Source of the DNA: an uncultured Bacilli bacterium
Lineage (GTDB): Bacteria; Bacillota_I; Bacilli_A; RF39; UBA660
DNA length: 64,000 nucleotides
Assembly (NCBI GenBank): GCA_947629655.1
Contig: CANREL010000003.1
Location: 62,001 to 126,000 of the forward strand
Direction of reading: 5' to 3'
Shown here piece by piece: positions 52,066 to 60,875 of this stretch (positions are counted from its first letter, which is position 1; the number at the start of each line of letters is the position of its first letter). The notes below the pieces were generated by a model that saw nothing but the letters and a program-made list of their open reading frames with translations, was not told where the DNA came from and did no database searches. Made by a program: the position numbers and the translations under genes.

Positions 52066-53100
52066 ATGAAAAAAGTATTAATTTTAACGATTGTTTTTGT
52101 CCTTTTAGGATGTTTGTTCGTAACTATTCCAGTTCGAGCTGATAGTGGTTGGGATAGTAGTTATGACTCTGGTGGCAGTTCTTCGGATAGTGGTTCGTCA
52201 TTTTCTGGAGGTGGAAGTAGCGGTTATGATTATGATGGTTATACATCGGATGTAACTATGGATTTTTCAGTCTTTGATGCCATCATCATGGAAGCTTTTG
52301 TATCCATTCATTTCTTACTATTTTGTATTTTGCCTTTTTGCCAAGCAGTCTTTAAGAATAATGTCAAAAGAATGGCCATATTACTCATGGCACTTCGAAT
52401 TGGAATATTATTGTTCTTAGATTTCTGTGTAACACCTAATGTTGCTATGGTTGACTTTGTAGCGCTATTTGTCTTAGCGGCATTTAATATGATTTTTCTC
52501 GTAAAAAAAGGCGATAATAAGGTAGCGGATGAATTCAATAACATTTTTGTCACTTCCCCTGAAATAAGTAGTGAAACACTTGCTGGTTTTGGCATAAATG
52601 ATCGTGAAGCTCTAAAACAAGAATTTTTCCAAAAATATGTCGATATTCAAAACGCTTGGATGAATTTTGATTATGATGCGTTACAAAATTTATGTACTGA
52701 TGAGTTATACAACACTTATAAATCTCAGTTAGATGTATTGAAGTTAAAGAATGGTCAAAATATTATGAGTGACTATAAACTTGAACAGGCGAAGGTAGTT
52801 GCTGTACGTGATGAAAATAATCAACTTTCAGTAACGGTAATGATGAAAATAAGTCTTTTCGATTACGTCATCGATGCCAATACGGGAGAAGTAAGACGTG
52901 GTAATAAAAATAAGAAACTTAAAAATAATTATGTCATGACTTTTGTAAAGAGTAGTATCGATACTAATAATGTCATTCATTGTCCTAACTGTAATAGTGA
53001 AGTTCATGTCAATGCTTCTGGTGAATGTGAGTACTGTGGTACGGTCATCGTCAAATCTTCAAAGGAATTCGTCCTTGCTAAAAAAGAAAATACAAATTAG
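52066..53100 (+). CDS. Tim44-like protein with signal peptide, membrane helices and zinc ribbon
   Basis: This 344-residue protein has a signal peptide (1-25, ending VRA), a Ser/Gly-rich spacer (about 26-60), three or four membrane helices (about 75-150) and a Tim44-like domain (about 170-305: QKYVDIQNAWMNFDYDALQN then LFDYVIDANTGEV). The last part is a zinc ribbon, CPNCNSEVHVNASGECEYCG (about 308-327). Tim44-like domains bind membranes or partner proteins. The next gene is a shorter paralogue without the membrane part. The start ATG follows AGGTGG. Its function is unknown. Confidence 0.82.
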   Translation: MKKVLILTIVFVLLGCLFVTIPVRADSGWDSSYDSGGSSSDSGSSFSGGGSSGYDYDGYTSDVTMDFSVFDAIIMEAFVSIHFLLFCILPFCQAVFKNNVKRMAILLMALRIGILLFLDFCVTPNVAMVDFVALFVLAAFNMIFLVKKGDNKVADEFNNIFVTSPEISSETLAGFGINDREALKQEFFQKYVDIQNAWMNFDYDALQNLCTDELYNTYKSQLDVLKLKNGQNIMSDYKLEQAKVVAVRDENNQLSVTVMMKISLFDYVIDANTGEVRRGNKNKKLKNNYVMTFVKSSIDTNNVIHCPNCNSEVHVNASGECEYCGTVIVKSSKEFVLAKKENTN

Positions 53101-53110
53101 AGGTGGTTTT

Positions 53111-53653
53111 ATGTTAGTAGATGAATTTATAAAAATAGATCCAACTTTTAATAGCAGTATGTTTTTGAGTAAGGTCAATAACATATTTGTAAAGTTGTTA
53201 ACTAGTGTCATGTTAAATGAGTTGGATACTGTTGATCATTTCATTTCGGATGAAGTATATGATCATTACAATAAAATTGTTGCAGAATTGAATGCTAAAC
53301 ATCAACGTCAAATGTATGAGGAATTAAACGTCAAACGTTCCATGATCAGAACAATATCAGTCACAGATACGCATTACGTCATAATCGTTTATTTGGAAGC
53401 TCGATACATGGATTACATTTTGGACTTGAATAGTGGAGAAGTAGTGAGTGGTATTAATACGCAACGCATTCAAGAAAATTACAGTTTGGAGTTCATTCGC
53501 AATGTCAATGTCAAAGAACAGGGAATTGCCAGAAAATGTCCAGCTTGTGGAGCACCAATGGATGTCAACAACTCAGGTAAATGTGAGTATTGTGGACATG
53601 TTTATAATCAAGAAGACTATGATTATATTTTAAATAAAATAGAAAAGATTTAA
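53111..53653 (+). CDS. Soluble Tim44-like protein with zinc ribbon
   Basis: This 180-residue protein parallels the C-terminal half of the gene before it: YMDYILDLNSGEV in place of LFDYVIDANTGEV, and the zinc ribbon CPACGAPMDVNNSGKCEYCG in place of the first one. It has no signal peptide or membrane helix. The two are probably a tandem duplication that has diverged, perhaps forming a membrane-bound and a soluble partner. ATG 53111 follows AGAGGTGG, 10 bases after the upstream stop. A longer in-frame opening upstream overlaps the first gene and is not used. Confidence 0.8.
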   Translation: MLVDEFIKIDPTFNSSMFLSKVNNIFVKLLTSVMLNELDTVDHFISDEVYDHYNKIVAELNAKHQRQMYEELNVKRSMIRTISVTDTHYVIIVYLEARYMDYILDLNSGEVVSGINTQRIQENYSLEFIRNVNVKEQGIARKCPACGAPMDVNNSGKCEYCGHVYNQEDYDYILNKIEKI

Positions 53654-53654
53654 A

Positions 53655-53682
53655 AAAAAAGAACTTTGAAAGTTCTTTTCTA
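53655..53682. terminator. Bidirectional terminator
   Basis: The stem AAAAGAACTTT / AAAGTTCTTTT with a G in the loop lies between convergent genes. Confidence 0.85.
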
Positions 53683-54186
53683 TTTTATATAGCCATTATG
53701 TACTAATTTTGTTTCCGTTACTACAATGAAAGCACTTTTATCAAGTTTTTTAATTATTTCTTTAACATCAGGAATGTTCTTGTTATCGACTTCAATTACT
53801 AACATGTATTTTTTAGCTTCGTTATATCCTTTAGCATTGATGACGGTTACACCATAACCACTACCACTGATGACATCGATAACTTTACGATTCTTAGTTA
53901 TTACTTGCAAAGTAGAATTTCCTTGGATAAATCTTTGGGAAAGCATTCCACCTAAATAAGTTCCAACGGCAAATCCTGCTGAGTAAAAAATAGCTACCCA
54001 AATACTGTCAATATCAGAATTCAATGCTTCTCTTACCACTAAGAACCAAACGAGAACTTCAAAGAAACCTAAAAGACTGGCTTGAAGTGTTTTTGACTTG
54101 ACAGTTAATATCGTACGAAATGTTCCTAATGTAACATCAAGAATTCGTACAAAAAAGACTTTAATACACAATAAAATTACTTCCAT
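53680..54186 (-). CDS. UPF0316/DUF2179 membrane protein
   Basis: This 168-residue protein has three membrane helices (about 3-75), including the family segment IKVFFVRILDVTLGTFRTILTVK and the GFFEVLVWFLVVREAL helix. A small cytoplasmic DUF2179-type ferredoxin-like domain follows, with SGSGYGVTVINAKGYNE. Related proteins (YebE and others) are widespread in Bacillota, without a firmly known role. ATG 54186 follows TAGGGTGA. It is convergent with the Tim44-like genes. Confidence 0.88.
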   Translation of the reverse strand: MEVILLCIKVFFVRILDVTLGTFRTILTVKSKTLQASLLGFFEVLVWFLVVREALNSDIDSIWVAIFYSAGFAVGTYLGGMLSQRFIQGNSTLQVITKNRKVIDVISGSGYGVTVINAKGYNEAKKYMLVIEVDNKNIPDVKEIIKKLDKSAFIVVTETKLVHNGYIK

Positions 54187-54323
54187 ATCATCACCCTACC
54201 AAGAGTATAAATAAATAAATGATCTTTGTCAATTTATAAAAATATTGTTTTATAATATCTAACATTTATATTATAATTAAAAATGTAAATAATATGAGTA
54301 TTATTTTAAAGAAGGTGATGTCG

Positions 54324-54905
54324 TTGTTGGACATTTTTAATCTCATTACGGAAAATGCGATTCAGTACATGCAGCATTACGGAATGTTATTAGGATACTT
54401 CATAATTGTCCTCGAATCGATAATGCCGTGGATTCCTCTATGTGTTTTCATAGCATTGAATATCGCTTCTTTTGGGACGATTGCAGGGTTTATAATTTCA
54501 TGGATGGCAACAATAACAGGTTGTGTCATTTCATACACATTTTTTAGATATATAGCAGGAAATAGAATAGAGAAGTTTATTAATAATAAAAATGGAGAAA
54601 AGTTAAAAAAAGTAGTTAAAAGTATTAAAAAAATAGATTTTTCCAATTTAGTTCTAATAGTAGCACTTCCCTTTACGCCAGCTTTTTTAATAAACATAGC
54701 TTGTGGTATGACTAAAGTCAGTTTTAAAAAATTTTTCTTATCACTTTTGATAGGGAAAATAGTCATCGTATATTTTTGGGGATTTATCGGAACGAGTTTG
54801 TTAGAAAGTTTTACTGATACTACAAACTTTATTACTATTTGTGTTCTACTAGCGGTTGCTTTTATCGTTTCTAAAATAATAGTTAAAAAATATGATATAG
54901 AGTAG
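54324..54905 (+). CDS. DedA-fold (SNARE-associated/VTT) membrane protein
   Basis: The 193-residue protein has about five membrane segments with the DedA/VTT pattern: ESIMPWIPLCVFIALNIASFG (ESxxPxxP), the middle loop with FRYIAGNRIEKF, VLIVALPFTPAFLINIACG (the R/F-x-x-P-F/x-P-A motif) and GKIVIVYFWGFIG. DedA-fold proteins move or flip lipids such as undecaprenyl phosphate and phosphatidylethanolamine. The likely start is TTG 54324, 5 bases after AGGTGA, or TTG 54327; ATG 54318 overlaps that site. It is followed 8 bases later by rmuC. Confidence 0.85.
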   Translation: MLDIFNLITENAIQYMQHYGMLLGYFIIVLESIMPWIPLCVFIALNIASFGTIAGFIISWMATITGCVISYTFFRYIAGNRIEKFINNKNGEKLKKVVKSIKKIDFSNLVLIVALPFTPAFLINIACGMTKVSFKKFFLSLLIGKIVIVYFWGFIGTSLLESFTDTTNFITICVLLAVAFIVSKIIVKKYDIE

Positions 54906-54913
54906 GTGATTTT

Positions 54914-56005
54914 ATGGAGATAGCAATTTTAATCATTTTGATAGTTTTAGGACTATTAAATGTTCTTTTGATTTTTATGACGTTTAAGAATAAAAAAGAT
55001 GAAACTAGTATTGTTGAAAAATTGGGACGTTTTGAATTCAACATAAATAAAGAAATAAATGATTTTAAAAATGATTTAAATAAAGATTTAGATGGTAATT
55101 TTGACAAGATGAATGAAAAGATTGAGAGAAAGTTAAATCTCATCAATGATCGCGTCAATGAAAGACTTGATCAAAACTTTGAAAAGACTAATAAAACGTT
55201 CTCAAATATCTTAGAAAGACTTTCAAAAATAGATGAAGCTCAAAAGAAAATTGAGACTTTATCTGGAGATATTGTCTCTCTTCAAAGCGTTTTGACAGAT
55301 AAGAAGAGTCGTGGTATTTTTGGTGAAGTTAACTTAAAACATATTTTAGCTAATGTGTTCGGTGAAAAAAATGATCAGATTTATCAACTTCAATACACGT
55401 TGTCTAATGGTCTAGTAGCTGATTCCATTCTCTTTGCGCCAGAACCTCTTGGTACGATCGCTATTGATTCTAAATTTCCGCTTGAAAATTATCAACGAAT
55501 GGTCGATAAGAAAAATTCAGAAGAAGTGCGTGAAAAGTATGAGAAAATGTTTAAATCAGATATGAAGAAACACATTGATGCGATCAGCAGTAAATACATA
55601 ATTCCTGATGAGACGAGTGATCAAGCCATAATGTTTTTACCGGCTGAAGCCATTTTTGCAGAAGTTAATGCCTATCATCAAGACATAATCGATTATGCTT
55701 ATAAAAAACATGTTTGGGTGACATCACCAACTACTTTAATTTCAACTTTGACAGTTGTCCAAATGATTATCAAGAATATGGAAAGAGATAAGTACACATC
55801 AATTATTCATCAAGAATTGAACAAATTAGGACAAGAGTTTTCACGATATAGAGATAGATGGGATCACTTGGCTAAAAGTATTCAAACTGTCAATAAAGAT
55901 GTTGAAAGCGTTCATATAACGACAGAAAAGATAAGTAAGAGATTTGATGAGATAAGTGGTGTCGAGATTGATAAATTAGAATTAGAAGAAGGAGATGAAG
56001 ATTAA
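54914..56005 (+). CDS. rmuC: RmuC-family DNA recombination protein
   Basis: RmuC limits rearrangements at inverted repeats and carries a restriction-nuclease-like fold. The 363-residue protein has an N-terminal membrane helix (about 3-22), a long coiled coil (about 35-120), and the RmuC domain with RGIFGEVNLKHIL, the catalytic-looking IAIDSKFPLENYQ (D-x-K), AIMFLPAEAIFAEV and HVWVTSPTTLISTL. The start ATG follows GTAGGTGA, 8 bases after the DedA-fold stop. A weak terminator overlaps the 3' end. Confidence 0.93.
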   Translation: MEIAILIILIVLGLLNVLLIFMTFKNKKDETSIVEKLGRFEFNINKEINDFKNDLNKDLDGNFDKMNEKIERKLNLINDRVNERLDQNFEKTNKTFSNILERLSKIDEAQKKIETLSGDIVSLQSVLTDKKSRGIFGEVNLKHILANVFGEKNDQIYQLQYTLSNGLVADSILFAPEPLGTIAIDSKFPLENYQRMVDKKNSEEVREKYEKMFKSDMKKHIDAISSKYIIPDETSDQAIMFLPAEAIFAEVNAYHQDIIDYAYKKHVWVTSPTTLISTLTVVQMIIKNMERDKYTSIIHQELNKLGQEFSRYRDRWDHLAKSIQTVNKDVESVHITTEKISKRFDEISGVEIDKLELEEGDED

Positions 56006-56018
56006 TCTCTTTTTTTAT
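55990..56018 (+). terminator. Weak terminator after rmuC
   Basis: A 5-base stem GAGAT / ATCTC spanning the stop codon is followed by seven T. Confidence 0.5.
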
Positions 56019-56064
56019 TGAATATAAAAAATATTTTTAATCATAATATGAATTAGGTGGTATT

Positions 56065-56286
56065 ATGAATAGAATATTCCTGTTTTTAGTCGGATTTGGT
56101 TTGACTGTTATCGGCTTTACTTTTATAATCACATATCTAAATTTGACGACGATGGGATATACGATGATGGATTACATAAAGTTTATATTTAGAAGAATAG
56201 AGTGTGTTTTAGCGTTTGTTGGCATTATTCTCATAAATATTTCATTGTATAAAAAAGGAGAAAAAAATAATGATATACATCTATGA
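56065..56286 (+). CDS. Small two-helix membrane protein
   Basis: This 73-residue protein has two membrane helices (about 4-24 and 45-63) joined by a Met/Tyr-rich loop, with a Lys-rich tail. I recognise no family. It is supported by AGGTGG before ATG 56065 and by a 17-base overlap with the next gene, whose ribosome site (AAAGGAG) lies in its last codons. Co-translation suggests the pair functions together. Confidence 0.65.
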   Translation: MNRIFLFLVGFGLTVIGFTFIITYLNLTTMGYTMMDYIKFIFRRIECVLAFVGIILINISLYKKGEKNNDIHL

Positions 56287-56914
56287 TCTGATTTTGAATT
56301 GGAGTGATAAGAGGCGTTATGAATTTTTTGAGTGGGAAGATGATGATGAGATTGAATATGTCAAAAAGATTCCAGTTTTTAAAATAAATGATTTTGATAA
56401 TGTCTTAAATTATACGATTAGAGTGGAGAAAGATTTTTTATCTAAAATATATAATAAGTCAGAAGCATATGGTAATAGAAAAACGGAGATGATTGAATAT
56501 GCCTGTGTTTTTTGTAATGATGATTTGAATAAAGCTGTAGCGGTTGAATTCAGTGATAGTGGGGAGAGCATGTACAAAAGTAATATCTATTTTTTAGATT
56601 TAGATGATATCTTTGATATTGGAAGTCGTCTAAACATTTATGATTTAAAATATGAAGTCTTATGCGAAAATGATAATAGTGATTACTATTTAACACGAAG
56701 TGAACTCATCAAGAAAAAGTTTTTAGTAAGTGAAATAAATGCCTCTTATCGCGATAATAATTATGATAAATTAAGATACATGTATTATGAAATATTTGGT
56801 AAAGATGATTCTGATGTTGAACTGATGCGCGATCGATTGTTATCAAGTCTTGATAACGACTTTAATTATCTTCATGATAACATTTATAATTTGATAAAGA
56901 TTCCTAATTTTTAG
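56270..56914 (+). CDS. DUF3603-like soluble protein
   Basis: This 214-residue acidic protein opens with MIYIYDLILNWSDKRRYEFF and EWEDDDEIEYVKKIPVFKI. This resembles the DUF3603 proteins of Bacillus (pattern xLHDVWVNW...FHEWRKDDxVELLxxVPLLKV). That family has no established function. The middle region (VFCNDDLNKAVAVEFSDSGES) and the helical C-terminus, which ends in repeated Asp/Tyr/Asn stretches, fit a cytoplasmic protein. It overlaps the small membrane protein before it, and a strong hairpin terminator overlaps its stop. Confidence 0.6.
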   Translation: MIYIYDLILNWSDKRRYEFFEWEDDDEIEYVKKIPVFKINDFDNVLNYTIRVEKDFLSKIYNKSEAYGNRKTEMIEYACVFCNDDLNKAVAVEFSDSGESMYKSNIYFLDLDDIFDIGSRLNIYDLKYEVLCENDNSDYYLTRSELIKKKFLVSEINASYRDNNYDKLRYMYYEIFGKDDSDVELMRDRLLSSLDNDFNYLHDNIYNLIKIPNF

Positions 56915-56925
56915 GAGTCTTTTTT
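56896..56925 (+). terminator. Terminator overlapping the DUF3603-like gene stop
   Basis: A 10-base stem AGATTCCTAA / TTAGGAGTCT with a TTT loop is followed by T; the stop TAG lies in the 3' arm. Confidence 0.88.
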
Positions 56926-56984
56926 ATGTTCCATTCTCTTTTTTTATGATAAAATTTATATGTAACTTAAGGAGGATTTACATA

Positions 56985-59150
56985 ATGAATGAAGTTATAA
57001 TAAAAGATATAAGTAATAATTTGAATATTAGACCTAAACAAGTAGAAGTAGTTCTTTCATTACTTTCCGAAGGGAATACTATTCCTTTTATTGCTAGATA
57101 TAGAAAAGAAGCAACAGGAGCTTTGGACGAAGAAGTAATTCGTAGTATCAATGAGGTATACGAATACGAAGTCAATCTATTAAAGAGAAAAGAAGATGTC
57201 ATTCGTCTAATAGATGAAAAGGGAATGCTTACTGATGAATTAAAAGAAGAGATTCTTGCCTGTACGAAATTAGTTGAAGTTGAAGATTTATATCGACCTT
57301 ATAAGGAAAAGAAAAAGACAAAAGCTACAGAAGCTATAGCGAAGGGACTTGAACCATTAGCTAAGATGATTTTAGAGTTTAAAAATCGCAATATTGAAGA
57401 AGAAGCTAAAAAGTTTGTAAGTGATGAAGTTCCATCAGTTGAAGAAGCAATTATGGGAGCTAAATACATAATCGCTGAAATAATTAGTGATAATGCTGAA
57501 TATCGTAAATACATTCGTGAAAATATTACAAAGTTTGGAAATATTTCTTCAAAACTAAAAAAGAAGGGTGAAGAAAAAGATGAGAATAAAGTATATGAGA
57601 TGTATTATGATTACAGTGAAGCTATTTCAAGAATAAAACCCCATCGCATTCTTGCGTTGAATCGTGGTGAAAAAGAAGATATTTTAACTGTTAGTATCGA
57701 TGTCAATACTGATTATATTTTGAATTATTTATATAAGAAAAATGTTAAAAAGAGTTGGACTAGTGAAGAAAAAATTGTCAAGGAAGCAGTAGATGACAGT
57801 TTTAAGAGATTAATTTTTCCAAGTGTTGAAAGAGAGATTAGAAGTGATTTAAAACTAGTTGGAGAAGATGCTGCTATTGATAATTTTTCAAAGAATGTTG
57901 AAAATTTATTACTCACACCACCAATTAAAGAAAAGGTGGTTTTAGGGTATGACCCAGCTTTTCGTACGGGATGTAAATTAGCTGTTTTAGATCCGACAGG
58001 AAAACCTTTAGAAATAGCTGTTATCTATCCAACAGAACCACATTGTAAGATTGAAGAGAGCAAAAAAATATTATTAGATCTAATCGATAAATATAAAGTT
58101 GATGTCATCGCTATTGGTAATGGGACAGCATCACGTGAGAGTGAAGCTTTTGTTGTCGATGTGATAAAGGAATGCAAAAGAAAAGTGGAATACGTAATTG
58201 TCAATGAAGCTGGAGCTTCTGTCTATTCGGCTTCAAAGTTAGCTATTGAAGAGTTTCCAGATCTAACTGTTGAAAAAAGAAGTGCTATTTCCATTGGAAG
58301 AAGATTACAAGATGCCTTATCAGAACTTGTTAAAATAGATCCAAAAAGTATTGGTGTAGGATTGTATCAACATGATGTTACGCCCAAAAGATTGGATGAT
58401 TCATTGGATTTCGTCGTAACTAAGGTCGTTAACCAAGTCGGTGTCAATATCAATACGGCATCACCTTCACTTTTGAAATATGTCTCTGGTCTAAATAAAA
58501 AAGCCATTGAGGGAATCATTGCGATGCGTGAAAAAAATGGTAAGTTTCATTCCCGTTTAGAACTTCAAAAAATTAAGGGAATAAGTGATAAAATTTATGA
58601 ACAATCAATCGGTTTCATGCGCATTTTAGATGGAGTTAATCCACTTGATAAAACTTCAATTCATCCTGAAGTCTATGATGAAGTAGAAAAGTTATTATCG
58701 AGTATCGGTGCTGATAAAGATATGATTGGTTCAAAAGAGTTAAACGAAAAACTTAAAAATTTTGATATTGAAAAGATGAGTTTAGCACTTGGAATTGATA
58801 AATATACTTTAAAAGATATCGTTGACGATTTGTGCAAACCTAATCGTGATCCACGTGATAACATGCCTAAACCTCTTTTGAAGAGTGACGTTTTACATAT
58901 TGAACAATTGCACGTCGGTGACAAGTTACAAGGAACCGTTAGAAACGTAGTCGATTTTGGAGTGTTTATTGATATAGGTGTTCACAATGATGGATTAGCA
59001 CACATATCAAAACTTACAAATAGATATATTAAACATCCAAGTGAAGTCGTCAGCGTTGGCGACATAGTCGATTGTTATGTCTTAAATGTCGATTTAGCTA
59101 AACAAAAAGTGGCTTTGAGTTTATTGCCACTTGAACAAGTAGGAGAATAA
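56985..59150 (+). CDS. tex: Tex-like RNA-binding transcription accessory protein
   Basis: Tex binds nucleic acids and helps resolve transcription and RNA stress. The 721-residue protein has all the known domains in order: the N-terminal helices with FIARYRKEATGALDEEVIRSI, a YqgF-type RNase H-like fold (VLGYDPAFRTGCKLAVLD, about residue 325), helix-hairpin-helix motifs (VGVNINTASPSLLKYVSGLN), and a C-terminal S1 domain (GTVRNVVDFGVFIDIGVHNDG). ATG 56985 follows AAGGAGG; the earlier in-frame opening lies in the terminator and promoter region. A small membrane-protein gene starts 1 base later. Confidence 0.95.
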   Translation: MNEVIIKDISNNLNIRPKQVEVVLSLLSEGNTIPFIARYRKEATGALDEEVIRSINEVYEYEVNLLKRKEDVIRLIDEKGMLTDELKEEILACTKLVEVEDLYRPYKEKKKTKATEAIAKGLEPLAKMILEFKNRNIEEEAKKFVSDEVPSVEEAIMGAKYIIAEIISDNAEYRKYIRENITKFGNISSKLKKKGEEKDENKVYEMYYDYSEAISRIKPHRILALNRGEKEDILTVSIDVNTDYILNYLYKKNVKKSWTSEEKIVKEAVDDSFKRLIFPSVEREIRSDLKLVGEDAAIDNFSKNVENLLLTPPIKEKVVLGYDPAFRTGCKLAVLDPTGKPLEIAVIYPTEPHCKIEESKKILLDLIDKYKVDVIAIGNGTASRESEAFVVDVIKECKRKVEYVIVNEAGASVYSASKLAIEEFPDLTVEKRSAISIGRRLQDALSELVKIDPKSIGVGLYQHDVTPKRLDDSLDFVVTKVVNQVGVNINTASPSLLKYVSGLNKKAIEGIIAMREKNGKFHSRLELQKIKGISDKIYEQSIGFMRILDGVNPLDKTSIHPEVYDEVEKLLSSIGADKDMIGSKELNEKLKNFDIEKMSLALGIDKYTLKDIVDDLCKPNRDPRDNMPKPLLKSDVLHIEQLHVGDKLQGTVRNVVDFGVFIDIGVHNDGLAHISKLTNRYIKHPSEVVSVGDIVDCYVLNVDLAKQKVALSLLPLEQVGE

Positions 59151-59151
59151 T

Positions 59152-59487
59152 ATGAAAGAAAAAATAGAAGAATACATAATAGTTATAGATAGGCTTTTAG
59201 CAAATGATAAAACTGATTTTCGCAAATTGAAAGAAGATTTATTAGTTCACATATCTTTTTATCAACATGAGCGATTGGTCCATCTTCTCGTCTTGATGCT
59301 CGTGGGGATAATTACGACTATTTTATTGATTGCTACTCTTTCTTTCACTAATATCTTTTTAATTCTTTTATTAATAATCTTCATATTGTTATTAATTCCT
59401 TATATTTTTCATTATTATTTTTTGGAAAATAGAGTTCAAATGTTGTACAGTTTGTATGATAAAGTAAAAGATAAAATAAAAAAGTAG
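59152..59487 (+). CDS. Small membrane protein downstream of tex
   Basis: This 111-residue protein has a charged N-terminal helix (KEKIEEYIIVIDRLL...FRKLKEDLL) and then two membrane helices (about 45-66 and 68-90), with a Lys-rich C-terminal helix. I recognise no family. Its ribosome site TAGGAGA lies in the last codons of tex and one base separates the genes, so expression is coupled. A very strong hairpin overlaps its 3' end. Confidence 0.65.
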   Translation: MKEKIEEYIIVIDRLLANDKTDFRKLKEDLLVHISFYQHERLVHLLVLMLVGIITTILLIATLSFTNIFLILLLIIFILLLIPYIFHYYFLENRVQMLYSLYDKVKDKIKK

Positions 59488-59505
59488 ATTTATTTTATCT
59501 TTTTT
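59466..59505 (+). terminator. Strong terminator overlapping the 3' end of the small membrane-protein gene
   Basis: A perfect 15-base stem AAAAGATAAAATAAA / TTTATTTTATCTTTT is followed by more T. TATAAT (59508-59513) comes immediately after. Confidence 0.88.
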
Positions 59506-59545
59506 GTTATAATTTTTTTATAGTAAGAGGATTGGAGGTATTTTG

Positions 59546-59722
59546 ATGGCTGCGACAAAAGGAAAAACAAGTAAAAAAACTACTTCAGAAAAGAAGCAAG
59601 TAACTAAGAAACAAACTAATAATAACAACAATCAAAGACATATCTTTGCTGGTTTCTTATTAGGTTTATGTGTTGGAATGTTATTTTTCGCTGTATATTT
59701 AGTTACGATGTATTGCATTTAA
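59546..59722 (+). CDS. Small Lys/Thr-rich protein with a C-terminal membrane anchor
   Basis: This 58-residue gene is easily overlooked. ATG 59546 follows GATTGGAGGT. The product starts AATKGKTSKKTTSEKKQVTKK, a basic low-complexity stretch with a TNNNNN run, and ends in one membrane helix (about residues 33-56, HIFAGFLLGLCVGMLFFAVY). It is probably a membrane protein with its basic tail in the cytoplasm. A TATAAT is placed after the previous terminator, and a terminator follows. I recognise no family. Confidence 0.65.
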   Translation: MAATKGKTSKKTTSEKKQVTKKQTNNNNNQRHIFAGFLLGLCVGMLFFAVYLVTMYCI

Positions 59723-59751
59723 AAAGAGCTCTTGAAAGCTCTTATTTTTTT
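59720..59751. terminator. Bidirectional terminator
   Basis: The stem AAGAGCT / AGCTCTT with a short loop and flanking A/T runs lies between convergent genes. Confidence 0.83.
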
Positions 59752-60760
59752 ATTCAAAATAATCTATATTCAATGACTTGCGGACTTTTTTCATCGTCTC
59801 TTCCGCACGTTTTTTAGCACGAGCGGTACCATCTCTTAAAATATTATCAACAATTTCAGGATGCGTTTCATAGTAATTAATCTTTTCATGAACGGGTTTT
59901 AAAAATTCATTCATTTTGGCAATCAATTCTTTTTTACAATTTACACATCCACGCGTTCCATTTTTACATTCTTGGCAAACTGTTTCCAAATTGTCATTTT
60001 TAATCAATTTATGATAATAGTACACCATGCATATATCAGGATTAGCTGGATCATCTTTTTTAATTTTATTAGGGTCAGTAATAGCTGACATTATTTTTTG
60101 TCTAACGGTTTCTTCATCATCACATAGATAAATGGCATTACCTAAACTCTTTCCCATTTTCTCATTGCCATCCAAACCTTTAATTCGTTTAGTCTCTGAT
60201 AGGTAAGCATCAGGTTCTTTTAGTGTCTGTCCGTAAATGTTATTAAATTTTCTAACGATTTCACGACATTGTTCAATGAGAGGAAGTTGATCTTCACCAA
60301 CGGGAACTAATTCACCATCAAATGCGGTTATATCAGCAGCTTGACTGACTGGATAACCTAAAAAACCATAAGTTATTCCTTCACCCTTATCCCCAAATAA
60401 TTCTTTTTTTTGCTTTATTTCAGTTTTGACAGTTGGATTTCTTTCAAGTCTTGCAATCGTTACCAAGTTAGAATAATAAACTGTCAACTCAGCTATTTCA
60501 GGAATCATTGATTGAATATAAATTGTTGCCTTTTCAGGATCTAATCCAACTGATAATAGATCAATAGCTAATTTTTTAACGCTTTTTCTAACTTTTTCAG
60601 GATTGTCAAAATTATCTGTCAATGCTTGAACATCAGCTATTTCAATATAAGTATTATATTTATCTTGAAGTGCTACCCAATTTCTAGTTGCTCCAAAATA
60701 ATGACCTAAATGTAGTCTTCCGGTTGGTCTAATACCGGTTAATATATTTTTCTTTTCCAT
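59750..60760 (-). CDS. trpS: Tryptophanyl-tRNA synthetase with a probable Fe-S cysteine set
   Basis: TrpRS joins tryptophan to its tRNA. The 336-residue class I enzyme has the HIGH-like HLGHYFG (residues 17-23), the family GEDQLPLIEQCREI stretch (about 155) and the KMSKS-like KMGKSLGN (201-208). In its C-terminal half it has C244, C262, C265, C272 and C275. The spacing C244-x20-C265-x6-C272-x2-C275 closely resembles the C-x22-C-x6-C-x2-C set that holds a [4Fe-4S] cluster in Thermotoga maritima TrpRS. E. coli-type enzymes lack it. ATG 60760 follows AAAGGAGTG. It is divergent from an unknown gene with a perfect promoter. Confidence 0.95.
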   Translation of the reverse strand: MEKKNILTGIRPTGRLHLGHYFGATRNWVALQDKYNTYIEIADVQALTDNFDNPEKVRKSVKKLAIDLLSVGLDPEKATIYIQSMIPEIAELTVYYSNLVTIARLERNPTVKTEIKQKKELFGDKGEGITYGFLGYPVSQAADITAFDGELVPVGEDQLPLIEQCREIVRKFNNIYGQTLKEPDAYLSETKRIKGLDGNEKMGKSLGNAIYLCDDEETVRQKIMSAITDPNKIKKDDPANPDICMVYYYHKLIKNDNLETVCQECKNGTRGCVNCKKELIAKMNEFLKPVHEKINYYETHPEIVDNILRDGTARAKKRAEETMKKVRKSLNIDYFE

Positions 60761-60813
60761 GGTTTCACTCCTTTAAATATTTATAGGTATATTTTAACAC
60801 ATACTAGTAAAAA

Positions 60814-60842
60814 TTGACAATTTTTTGTTTTTTTAGTATAAT
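60814..60842 (+). promoter_or_regulatory. Perfect-consensus sigma-A promoter
   Basis: TTGACA (60814-60819) and TATAAT (60837-60842) are exactly 17 bases apart, upstream of the 166-residue gene. Confidence 0.85.
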
Positions 60843-60875
60843 ATCACTCTTGAAAAAAGGGGAGTAGAGGTTTAT

